DNA from: JAMZMI01 sp047632435
Lineage (GTDB): Bacteria > Bacteroidota > Bacteroidia > Cytophagales > Cyclobacteriaceae
Reading direction: 5' to 3'
Length of the DNA stretch: 9,255 nt
Assembly: GCA_047632435.1 (NCBI GenBank)
Contig: JBLICU010000118.1
Location: 1-9,255, forward strand
In this document: positions 1-6,291 of the stretch, one piece after another
Position numbering within the stretch: the stretch's first letter is position 1
Layout of the letters: the number at the start of each line of letters is the position of its first letter
Translations under genes and position numbers: made by a program
Notes under the pieces: generated by a model
What the model saw: only the letters and a program-made list of their open reading frames with translations
Database searches by the model: none
Told to the model about the DNA's origin: nothing

Positions 1-1760
1 TGCTTAAAATTGCAAAACGACAAAATCACGACTCGCTACTCGCTATCAGCTATAATTGGTTGGGCACATATTTCTATCTAAATAAAGGAGACAACTCTTC
101 CGCCCTTGAATATTACTTCAAAGCCATTCCATTAGCAGAAAAAGCAAAAGACAAGCGAAGAATAAGCTCATTGTACTTTGATATATCGCTCGTATATTTT
201 GACATACAAAACAATCAAGAGGCATTGGAAAATACGAAAAAGGGCCGACAAAATTTACCTCAAAAAGATCATCCTTTGTACAATTTTATGCTAATACAAT
301 ATGAAGGAAGTATGGCCCAATATTTTCTGCTTGAAAATCAACTCGATTCAGCATTCTATTATGTCCAAAGAATGTCAGAAACGATTCTCAAAATAAATGG
401 TGGCCATTCGTATGATTTTCTAGAGTTTACATTGAAGGGATCTTTATATGCGCTGCTCAATAATCAAAAATTGGCAGACGAAAATTACAGAAAGGCCCTT
501 GAGTTGTCATATTTTGTTGAAAGCACTTATAGTACATTACTATTTTATGTCAATTACATCCCATTCCTGCTCTCTAATGATAGAATCGATGAAGCAACTA
601 CTCAGGCCAGGCGTCTATTACAGCTTGGAGAACAGTATGACAATAACAACTTGAAAATGGCTGGTTCCAGATACTTAAGACAAGTATTTGAAAGGAGCCA
701 TAAAATAGACAGTGCATACTATTATTCACAAATGGAGGCAAAAATTAACACGTTGATTTTTAGCCAGAATAACATAAATAGAGTTCAGGCACTGGCTTTC
801 AGCAACCAACTGCGTACTATTGAAGAAAAGGCTAAAGAAGAAGCCTATCAAAACAAACTGAAATTTTACGGGCTGCTGACGGGACTTGGTATTTTTTCTA
901 TCATCGCGTTTATACTTTACGGAAACAACCGGCAGAAGCAAAAAGCAAATCGAGTACTGGAAGTGACACTCTCAAATCTTAAATCTACCCAATCCCAACT
1001 TGTTCAATCCGAAAAAATGGCTTCACTAGGAGAACTTACGGCGGGCATTGCACATGAAATACAAAACCCTTTAAACTTTGTCAATAATTTTTCGGAAGTG
1101 AATTCTGAATTGATTGATGAATTGCAACAAGAAGCTGATAATGGGAACCTTGAAGAAGTAAAAGCAATAGCAAAAGATATAAAGGAGAATGAAGAAAGAA
1201 TAAATCACCACGGTAAGAGAGCCGATGCGATTGTAAAAGGCATGCTGCAGCACTCAAGAACCAGCACTGGCGAAAAAGAAACAACCGACATCAATGCCCT
1301 GGCCGATGAATATTTGCGATTGGCCTATCATGGACTGAGAGCAAAAGACAAAACATTTAATGCTACTTTGAAAACTGAGTATGATGAAAACATTGGCAGC
1401 ATCAACATCATTCCTCAGGATATTGGCAGAGTGATATTGAATTTGATTACCAATGCTTTTTATGCCGTCTCCGCCAAGGCTTCAGCGAAAGAGGAAAGTG
1501 GTTACGAACCAACTGTTTCTGTGAGTACCCAAAGAATGGATGGTAGCATTTTAATCACTGTAAAAGACAATGGCAATGGTATTCCAGAAGGCATCAAAGA
1601 AAAAATATTTCAACCGTTTTTTACTACAAAGCCGACTGGCGATGGAACTGGATTAGGTTTGAGTTTGAGTTACGATATTGTGACCAAGGGGCATGGGGGA
1701 ACTCTTGAAGTAAGGTCAGTCAAGGGAGAAGGGGCAGAGTTTATAGTTAAGTTGCCATGA
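1..1760 (+). CDS. TPR-containing membrane sensor histidine kinase (5' truncated by window edge)
   Basis: The reading frame is open from the first complete codon at 3, and its first residues already continue a TPR-like helical repeat, so the TTG at 60 is not the real start and the gene begins outside the window. In order (numbered from the codon at 3): TPR-like helices up to about residue 250, one transmembrane segment at about 286-307, a short coiled coil, then the dimerisation/phosphoacceptor domain with GIAHEIQNPLNF (phospho-His351, codon 1053-1055). The ATPase domain has its N box around Asn484, G1 box DNGNGIP at 522-528, an F-box QPFFTTK and G2 box GTGLGLSL at 548-555, ending in a normal C-terminus. 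All catalytic motifs are intact. By family it autophosphorylates on His and passes phosphate to a response regulator; none is encoded in the visible DNA. The signal sensed is unknown. An N-terminal signal peptide is expected but would lie outside the window. Confidence 0.93.
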   Translation, partial: LKIAKRQNHDSLLAISYNWLGTYFYLNKGDNSSALEYYFKAIPLAEKAKDKRRISSLYFDISLVYFDIQNNQEALENTKKGRQNLPQKDHPLYNFMLIQYEGSMAQYFLLENQLDSAFYYVQRMSETILKINGGHSYDFLEFTLKGSLYALLNNQKLADENYRKALELSYFVESTYSTLLFYVNYIPFLLSNDRIDEATTQARRLLQLGEQYDNNNLKMAGSRYLRQVFERSHKIDSAYYYSQMEAKINTLIFSQNNINRVQALAFSNQLRTIEEKAKEEAYQNKLKFYGLLTGLGIFSIIAFILYGNNRQKQKANRVLEVTLSNLKSTQSQLVQSEKMASLGELTAGIAHEIQNPLNFVNNFSEVNSELIDELQQEADNGNLEEVKAIAKDIKENEERINHHGKRADAIVKGMLQHSRTSTGEKETTDINALADEYLRLAYHGLRAKDKTFNATLKTEYDENIGSINIIPQDIGRVILNLITNAFYAVSAKASAKEESGYEPTVSVSTQRMDGSILITVKDNGNGIPEGIKEKIFQPFFTTKPTGDGTGLGLSLSYDIVTKGHGGTLEVRSVKGEGAEFIVKLP

Positions 1761-1807
1761 CTACTCAGGTAGCGAAGGTGCGCTCACAGTGCCATAGGTA
1801 CTTCATT

Positions 1808-1841
1808 TTTATAGCCACGGGTTTAAACCCGTGGCTATAAA
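1808..1841. repeat. 34-bp perfect palindrome, REP-like
   Basis: Two 17-nt arms (1808-1824, TTTATAGCCACGGGTTT, and its exact reverse complement at 1825-1841) meet with no spacer. The GC-rich core GCCACGGGTTT/AAACCCGTGGC is unlike the AT-rich surroundings. Neither strand has a T-tract directly after the stem, so it does not look like a standard intrinsic terminator, although it lies between two converging genes. The core resembles repeated palindromes found in intergenic regions of Bacteroidota and other genomes that are linked with REP-associated tyrosine transposases; this comparison is from memory. Only one copy is in the window, so repetition is not shown here. Confidence 0.7.
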
Positions 1842-1863
1842 GGATTAACTGGCAAAACATTAA

Positions 1864-2037
1864 CAACATCAAGATTTAGTCCCTAACCAGGTACAAGTTG
1901 CTTATTGTCTGAATAATGCAATATTGCTAATCAGTGATGGCAAGGACTATCATGAGGGAAATCAAAAGGATAAAATCCTTAAATCCATTCTGCAGCAAAA
2001 AGGGTGTCTGATAGTTTTTAATCAAAAAGAAAATTGA
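1864..2037 (+). pseudogene. Probable gene relic: open segment of 57 codons without a start
   Basis: After a TAA at 1861-1863 the frame stays open to a TGA at 2035-2037. The translation is protein-like, with a hydrophobic strand-like stretch AILLISDGKDYH followed by an amphipathic KDKILKSILQQKGCLIVF segment and a charged end. No ATG lies in the frame. The stop overlaps the last 16 nt of the converging epimerase gene. I do not recognise the family. It may be the 3' remnant of a gene disrupted near the palindrome just upstream, or simply chance reading in AT-rich DNA. Nothing else gene-like is visible between 1761 and 1863. Confidence 0.3.
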
Positions 2038-2942
2038 GCGCTAAAAGCGATCATTTCCTCGTCAAATGTAGTGATTGGTCTGATGTTGAGGTATTTTTTC
2101 AATTTCAGATCTGTGCTCACCGATATTGACTTCAAGTTTAAGTGCTGATTGATAAATAGGAATTCCAAAGGAGGGTTAATCGCTTTGAGAATGTCCACAA
2201 TATCCATCATGGTCATATTTCTTTCCACCAAATTATAAATTCCCGACGGCACCTCTTTGGTGATTAATTGCCCAAAAACATCTATAAGCAAACCGATTTG
2301 AAGAAATGCACGACTTTGCTTTCCATTGCCATGTATAGAAACCTGATTATTGAAATTACTTTCAAAGATCCATTTGTTGATGACTGAGTCGAAACGCATG
2401 CTTCGGCTGTAGCCATACACATTACCACATCTGATGATGTGCGTTTTTATTTTGCTTTCAAGTCTTTTTACATGTTCTTCACCGCGATATTTAGAGATAG
2501 CATAGAAGGTACGCGGATTGACCTCAGTGTCTTCATCTATTTCTGAGGTAGACGAGCCATACACACCGATACTGCTAATGTATATTAATTGCTTTACGTC
2601 ACTTTCTTCTATTGCATAAACCAACTCTGCTGTACCCCAGTGATTCACCTGCTCAAAATAGTGTGCATCCACATTGGCATAAGGAGTGGTCACTTTCGCC
2701 GCAAGATGATAAACCACATCAATGCCAATCAATGCTTTTTTAAGTTTCCTTGAATCTAAAAGCTCGGCCTCAATAAATTGAATCTTCTCATGGTTATCAT
2801 ACTTTGGGCCTGTAAAGAGGGCATGATTTCCCCTGCTGAGGTTGTCATAAACCACTACTTTTTTCACCTCAGGATTTTGTGTAAGTTTTCCTATGAGTTC
2901 CGTGCCGATATATCCGGCACCACCAGTTACAAGTACATTCAT
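2022..2942 (-). CDS. NAD-dependent epimerase/dehydratase (extended SDR, sugar-nucleotide type)
   Basis: This 306-residue protein starts with a Rossmann nucleotide-binding motif, TGGAGYIG at residues 6-13, with an acidic residue after the second strand (VVYDN, Asp33) typical of NAD(H) preference. The active site is the extended-SDR set: Ser123-Ser124 in YISSIGVYGS and Tyr147-x3-Lys151 in YAISK. Length and motifs match UDP-glucose 4-epimerase-like and related nucleotide-sugar epimerases or dehydratases; the exact sugar substrate cannot be read from sequence. The enzyme should be cytoplasmic. Its ATG overlaps the TGA of the upstream cysH by 4 nt (ATGA, 2939-2942), so the two are almost certainly co-transcribed and translationally coupled. 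The link of a sugar epimerase to sulfate assimilation is not obvious. Confidence 0.88.
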   Translation of the reverse strand: MNVLVTGGAGYIGTELIGKLTQNPEVKKVVVYDNLSRGNHALFTGPKYDNHEKIQFIEAELLDSRKLKKALIGIDVVYHLAAKVTTPYANVDAHYFEQVNHWGTAELVYAIEESDVKQLIYISSIGVYGSSTSEIDEDTEVNPRTFYAISKYRGEEHVKRLESKIKTHIIRCGNVYGYSRSMRFDSVINKWIFESNFNNQVSIHGNGKQSRAFLQIGLLIDVFGQLITKEVPSGIYNLVERNMTMMDIVDILKAINPPLEFLFINQHLNLKSISVSTDLKLKKYLNIRPITTFDEEMIAFSAQFSF

Positions 2943-3595
2943 TTTTTTACTAGGTCAGTGTGCAATCCACATTCTACTTTGTTCATTCCATACCAGCGCG
3001 CCTCTCGTTCTTGCATATCAGGATCCATTTTTCTGGTGCAAGGCTCGCAACCAATACTCATGTAACCTTTGGCATCAAGTGGATGACGTGGCAGATTGTG
3101 TTCGCGAATGTAAGCAAATATCTGTTTCATGCTCCAATCAAGCATCGGGTGAAACCGTATTGTATCAAAAGGAGCTGCTTGCTCAGTGGTCATGGCTTTT
3201 CGAACCGAACTTTGATCTCCTCGCACACCATTGATCCATATATCGTGATTTCGCAAAAGGTGTTCGGTTGGAGCTGTTTTGTTGATGTAGCAGCAGTGAT
3301 CAGGGTCTGATGTGAAAAGCAACTTGCCTTCAGAATCACGCTGCATATAGCGTGGCATGGAAGACTTCACTTCCATTACATTGATTCCAAACTCCACGGC
3401 AATCTGATCTTTGAATGCCACAGATTCTGGAAAATGGTATCCTGTATTGAGAAAGTACACAGGAATGTCCTTATCTATTTTGCTCAAAATATGGAGCATG
3501 ACCAGACTGTGGGTCTGAAAAGATGACGTAGTGAACATATTTTTACCTTCGCTACTATATTTTTCTATTTGCTTTTTTATATCCGCTATCTCCAT
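2939..3595 (-). CDS. cysH: Assimilatory adenylyl-sulfate (APS) reductase, CysH family
   Basis: This 218-residue PAPS/APS reductase reduces activated sulfate to sulfite in assimilatory sulfur metabolism. Visible signatures are the nucleotide-binding start FTTSSFQTHS (21-30), the YFLNTGYHFPE segment (47-57), a GVRGDQS loop (123-129) and the C-terminal catalytic ECGLH with Cys209. It also has the cysteine pair Cys101-Cys102 and Cys183-x2-Cys186. By family knowledge this CC/CxxC set binds a [4Fe-4S] cluster and marks enzymes using APS rather than PAPS, with thioredoxin as electron donor. No cysD/cysN/cysC/cysI genes are in the window. It is first in a two-gene minus-strand unit with the epimerase (ATGA overlap). 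The ATG at 3595 gives the usual family N-terminus. Confidence 0.93.
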   Translation of the reverse strand: MEIADIKKQIEKYSSEGKNMFTTSSFQTHSLVMLHILSKIDKDIPVYFLNTGYHFPESVAFKDQIAVEFGINVMEVKSSMPRYMQRDSEGKLLFTSDPDHCCYINKTAPTEHLLRNHDIWINGVRGDQSSVRKAMTTEQAAPFDTIRFHPMLDWSMKQIFAYIREHNLPRHPLDAKGYMSIGCEPCTRKMDPDMQEREARWYGMNKVECGLHTDLVKK

Positions 3596-3612
3596 CTTCC
3601 AAGTTTAGGCTA

Positions 3613-3643
3613 CAAAACAACCTTGCTCATGTTTAAATTCAAA
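3613..3643 (-). promoter_or_regulatory. Possible Bacteroidota-type promoter for cysH-epimerase
   Basis: Read on the minus strand, TTTG (3643-3640) is followed after 19 nt by TTGTTTTG (3620-3613). This is close to the Bacteroidota arrangement of TTTG at about -33 and TAnnTTTG at about -7; one base of the -7 element deviates. It ends 17 nt before the cysH ATG, leaving a short leader. This is pattern matching only, in AT-rich DNA. Confidence 0.35.
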
Positions 3644-3665
3644 AGAAGTGCGAAAAAAAGAAGTA

Positions 3666-3679
3666 CTGATTTAAATCAG
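3666..3679. promoter_or_regulatory. 14-bp perfect palindrome upstream of cysH, possible operator
   Basis: CTGATTTAAATCAG is a perfect 7+7 palindrome. It lies 16 nt past the sbtA-like stop codon (3696-3698) and about 22 nt upstream of the proposed -33 element for cysH. That position would suit an activator or repressor dimer site for the cysH unit. It is too AT-rich and lacks a T-tract to be convincing as a terminator of the permease gene. Confidence 0.35.
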
Positions 3680-3695
3680 AGAACCAAGATGCGGT

Positions 3696-4670
3696 TTAAA
3701 ATGATGTGGATTCGATGATCAGTAAGTACAATGGCATGCCCACGGTTATGTTAAATGGGAATGTAATGGCCAAAGCCATAGGAATGTACAATCCTTGATT
3801 TGCATTTGGAGCAGCTAACTTCATCGCGGCTGGTACTGCAATATAGGAAGCACTTGCTGCCAGTATTGAAAACAAGAATCGGTTGCCGTGAATGTCAGTA
3901 ATTAATCCACTCAAAACAGCCACCGCCACTCCATTTATAAGTGGAATGACGATTGAGAAGACCAGGGGATACCATCCGTATTTCCAAAAAGAAGAAAGCT
4001 TTTTACCACTTGTAATTCCCATGTCCAGTAAAAAAACCACCAGAAATCCTTTGAAAATATCTGTGGTAAATGGTGATATTCCTTCTGCCTGCTGCTCATT
4101 TGCAACAAAACCAATGACCAAACTCCCAATGATCAAAAGTACGCTACCGTTAGTCAATGAATGCTTTATCAGATTGGCAATGCTAGTGAGGTTTGTTTTC
4201 TTCTTTTCCTTATTATATATATCCATTAATAAGACACCTATGATGATTGATGGTGCTTCCATGAGCGCCATGACGGCCACCATATGTCCACCAAATTCCA
4301 TTTTGTGTATCTCTAAAAAGGAAACGGCCGTAACAAACGTAACTGCACTTACTGATCCATATGCGGCGGCTATTGCACCGGCATTGGATATACTCACTCT
4401 TTTCTTTAGGATAAAAAAAGTATAACAGGGTATGATTGTGGCCAGGATAATCCCAAAAATTAGGGACCAAAGTATCTCAAGATTGATGGTGCTGTGTGAA
4501 AGCTCCTGACCACCTTTGAAGCCAATGGAGAAAAGCAAATACAACGAAATGAATTTGGATGATTGTGCCGGAATCTCTAAATCACTTTTGAGTTGAACAG
4601 CAATGATTCCAAGAAAGAAAAATAGAAGTGCTGGATTTGATAGATTATCAATAAGCAGGTCGATGTTCAT
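3696..4670 (-). CDS. SbtA-family (DUF897) permease, putative sodium-dependent bicarbonate transporter
   Basis: This 324-residue, highly hydrophobic protein has about ten membrane segments arranged as two similar halves. Segment order and landmarks match the SbtA family: PALLFFFLGIIA near the N-terminus, SIGFKGGQEL (48-57), the discontinuous-helix region YGSVSAVTFVTA (104-115) and the equivalent in the second half, ASASYIAVPAAMKLAAPNA (272-290), followed by a final helix pair. It is about 50 residues shorter than cyanobacterial SbtA as I remember it, because the long cytoplasmic loop between the halves is reduced to a short basic linker (around 153-168). The characterised family member imports bicarbonate with sodium at the inner membrane. 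It follows the 93-residue gene after 3 nt, in the same operon. The cysH gene downstream raises the alternative that it carries sulfate or sulfite. Confidence 0.85.
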   Translation of the reverse strand: MNIDLLIDNLSNPALLFFFLGIIAVQLKSDLEIPAQSSKFISLYLLFSIGFKGGQELSHSTINLEILWSLIFGIILATIIPCYTFFILKKRVSISNAGAIAAAYGSVSAVTFVTAVSFLEIHKMEFGGHMVAVMALMEAPSIIIGVLLMDIYNKEKKKTNLTSIANLIKHSLTNGSVLLIIGSLVIGFVANEQQAEGISPFTTDIFKGFLVVFLLDMGITSGKKLSSFWKYGWYPLVFSIVIPLINGVAVAVLSGLITDIHGNRFLFSILAASASYIAVPAAMKLAAPNANQGLYIPMALAITFPFNITVGMPLYLLIIESTSF

Positions 4671-4673
4671 TGA

Positions 4674-4955
4674 TTAAGGCTTGCTGATAAACTTAATGGT
4701 GACTTCCCCAACAACCTCCAGCTGAAAATCACCCGCTTTTGCTTCTTTTATTAGTTCTTGAACAGTTTTTTGAGCTGACGTCAATTCGATAATGCGCTCC
4801 TCAGAATGACTGGTGTCTCCATTAAATCTTTCTTTAATGCTAAAGATTCTTAGGTGGTGAAATTTGATTTTGTCACTCAACAAGGTTGATAGTATTTGCT
4901 GAGCATCTTCAGGATTATAAGTACCATTAATAATTTTGAATTCACTTTTTTTCAT
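4674..4955 (-). CDS. Small conserved-looking protein of unknown function (93 aa) upstream of sbtA-like gene
   Basis: This is a soluble, charged 93-residue protein with no signal peptide, membrane segment or metal-binding cysteines. Its pattern suggests a small alpha/beta fold: an N-terminal EFKIINGTY strand, a helix from PEDAQQILSTLL, a middle IKFHHLRIFSIKERF segment, a long helix SAQKTVQELIKEAKAG, then strands DFQLEVVGEVTIKFI. I do not recognise the family. It is the first gene of the minus-strand pair, ending 3 nt before the permease start, and is divergent from a LysR-type regulator. The position recalls SbtB, the PII-like partner of SbtA, but I see no SbtB or PII sequence signature, so a role in controlling the permease is only inference. 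Confidence 0.8.
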   Translation of the reverse strand: MKKSEFKIINGTYNPEDAQQILSTLLSDKIKFHHLRIFSIKERFNGDTSHSEERIIELTSAQKTVQELIKEAKAGDFQLEVVGEVTIKFISKP

Positions 4956-5003
4956 TTTTTTGTTGCAAAGTTGCTGTTCTTTTACATAAAATTATATTTA
5001 TAT

Positions 5004-5021
5004 TTATGATGATATACATAA
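5004..5021. promoter_or_regulatory. Inverted repeat in the divergent intergenic region, possible LysR site
   Basis: TTATG (5004-5008) and CATAA (5017-5021) form 5-bp perfect arms 8 nt apart, with further CATAA copies at 4985-4989 and 5027-5031. The 75-bp region between the 93-residue gene and the LysR gene is very AT-rich and must hold both divergent promoters, so a LysR-type dimer site is expected here. Given the base composition, short repeats like this arise easily by chance. A weak -7-like CAACTTTG for the minus-strand unit can be read at 4973-4966. Confidence 0.25.
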
Positions 5022-5030
5022 TAAAACATA

Positions 5031-5951
5031 ATGCATTATACTCTTCATCAATTACAAATATTTCTGAAAGTAGCTCAGCTTCAAAGTGTTACCAAGGCCT
5101 CAGAGGCTTTGTTCCTTTCTCAGCCAGCAGTTTCCATTCAATTGAAGAAATTTCAGGATCAATTCGATATTCCGCTCACTGAAGTCATTGGGAGGAAGAT
5201 TTATATCACCGATTTTGGAAAAGATATAGCTCAGGTATCAGAGCGCATCTTAAATGAAGCTGAGTTAATCAAGCACAAGACCATGGAGTATAAAGGCTAT
5301 CTGGTAGGTCAATTGAGACTGTCGATAGTATCTACGGGGAAGTATGTTATGCCTTATTTTTTAGAAGGATTTTTAAAAAAATACAAGACTGTAGACCTGG
5401 TGATGGATGTAACAAACAAGGGGAAGGTGATAAAATCCATGGAAAAAAATGAACTTGACTTTGCTTTGGTTTCCGTATTGCCGGAGCGGATAGCCATCGA
5501 TAAACTGGAATTGATGGATAACAAACTGTACTTAGTAGCTGGCAAGGATTTCGAAATTCAGAAGGAATACGTCCCGTCTATTTTGGAATCATTTCCAATA
5601 ATTTATCGCGAATCAGGTTCAGCTACTCGTCAGGCAATGGAGGAATTCATATCCATGAATAAATTGGTAGTCAAGAAAAAAATAGAATTAACTTCTAATG
5701 AAGCGGTCAAACAAGCAGTCATTGCTGGACTTGGGCTCTCCATCATGCCTCTGATCGGTATCAAAAATGAGTTGAAGGAAGGTTCCCTTCGGCTATTGCC
5801 ATTGAAAAAATTGCCGATCACTACCAAATGGAATTTGATTTGGCTGAAAAACAAACATTTTTCGCCCGTTGCTACCGCCTACCTGAATTATGTCAAGACC
5901 AATAGGGATCAAATCATAAATAATCACTTTTCCTGGACATTGAATAATTGA
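5031..5951 (+). CDS. LysR-type transcriptional regulator (CbbR/CysB-like architecture)
   Basis: This 306-residue regulator has a canonical LysR N-terminal winged helix-turn-helix (about residues 3-62: LHQLQIFLKVAQLQSVTKAS then LSQPAVSIQLKKFQ). A linker helix and a two-subdomain periplasmic-binding-protein-like effector domain (about 90-295) follow. The wording TEVIGRKIYITDFGKDIA after the HTH resembles the CbbR/RbcR branch, whose members control CO2-fixation or inorganic-carbon genes; this is a judgement from memory, not an alignment. It is divergent from the 93-residue gene and the permease, the usual layout in which a LysR protein controls the neighbouring operon and itself. The ATG has no clear Shine-Dalgarno, normal for Bacteroidota. 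The effector is unknown. Confidence 0.92.
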   Translation: MHYTLHQLQIFLKVAQLQSVTKASEALFLSQPAVSIQLKKFQDQFDIPLTEVIGRKIYITDFGKDIAQVSERILNEAELIKHKTMEYKGYLVGQLRLSIVSTGKYVMPYFLEGFLKKYKTVDLVMDVTNKGKVIKSMEKNELDFALVSVLPERIAIDKLELMDNKLYLVAGKDFEIQKEYVPSILESFPIIYRESGSATRQAMEEFISMNKLVVKKKIELTSNEAVKQAVIAGLGLSIMPLIGIKNELKEGSLRLLPLKKLPITTKWNLIWLKNKHFSPVATAYLNYVKTNRDQIINNHFSWTLNN

Positions 5952-5973
5952 TCCAAATTGGTTTATTCTGGTT

Positions 5974-6291
5974 TTATACTTGTAAAGTGTTACTTATTAG
6001 TCGATCTGCCTGTTCCCAGTCCATATTTACAATAGGTATGGAATAGAGCAGGGGCATAGATTTCATATATTTGTCACGTAAAATGCTATCGATTTTATTA
6101 AATAATAGTGCTTTGGTTTCTCCTAATAAAAGGAATTGTTGATCATTCGAAATTTGGCCTGAAGTCAATCTCGTTCTGACCATAATGTTCTTAGTGATCA
6201 CAGCATTCAAGATTAATTTTTGTTTCAGGAGTTGATCAGCAATTTCAACCGTTTGTTGCTCATTTTTTGATATAATGTGTATAAGAACCAT
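5974..6291 (-). CDS. Divergent CutA-like small protein (PII-like superfamily fold)
   Basis: This 105-residue soluble protein has the strand-helix-strand order of CutA1: start MVLIHIISKNEQQTVEIADQ, helix LLKQKLILNAVI, an open loop region (about 34-50), a strand FLLLGETK at the place of the family's lysine-containing strand, helix LFNKIDSILRDKY, then MPLLYSIPIVNMDWEQADRLIS near the end, which matches the CutA pattern of a proline, an IPI strand and a Trp-containing last helix. It lacks the usual Cys near residue 30 and the HPYxxPEI wording, so a copper-tolerance role should not be assumed. Its gene ends 22 nt from the LysR stop, convergent with it. CutA shares a trimeric ferredoxin-like fold with PII and SbtB, so a signalling role next to an SbtA homologue is possible. 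I am only moderately sure of the family. Confidence 0.65.
   Translation of the reverse strand: MVLIHIISKNEQQTVEIADQLLKQKLILNAVITKNIMVRTRLTSGQISNDQQFLLLGETKALLFNKIDSILRDKYMKSMPLLYSIPIVNMDWEQADRLISNTLQV

Noticed and set aside
60..1760. TTG at 60 as start of the histidine kinase
   Set aside because: The frame is open upstream to position 3 and those residues continue a TPR-like helix, so the gene enters from outside the window.
1808..1841. Palindrome as a bidirectional intrinsic terminator
   Set aside because: No T-tract follows the stem on either strand; AAAGG follows on plus and AAAAATG on minus. A termination effect is not excluded, but the classical form is absent.
2778..3310. Several plus-strand ORFs opposite cysH and the epimerase
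   Set aside because: They overlap each other and two strongly supported genes, and read as shadow frames.
3892..4425. 177-codon plus-strand ORF opposite the permease gene
   Set aside because: It is entirely antisense to a well-supported membrane protein gene and its translation shows no family features.
4674..4955. The 93-residue protein as SbtB
   Set aside because: Position fits, but there is no PII/SbtB-like sequence signature that I can see, so no name is given.
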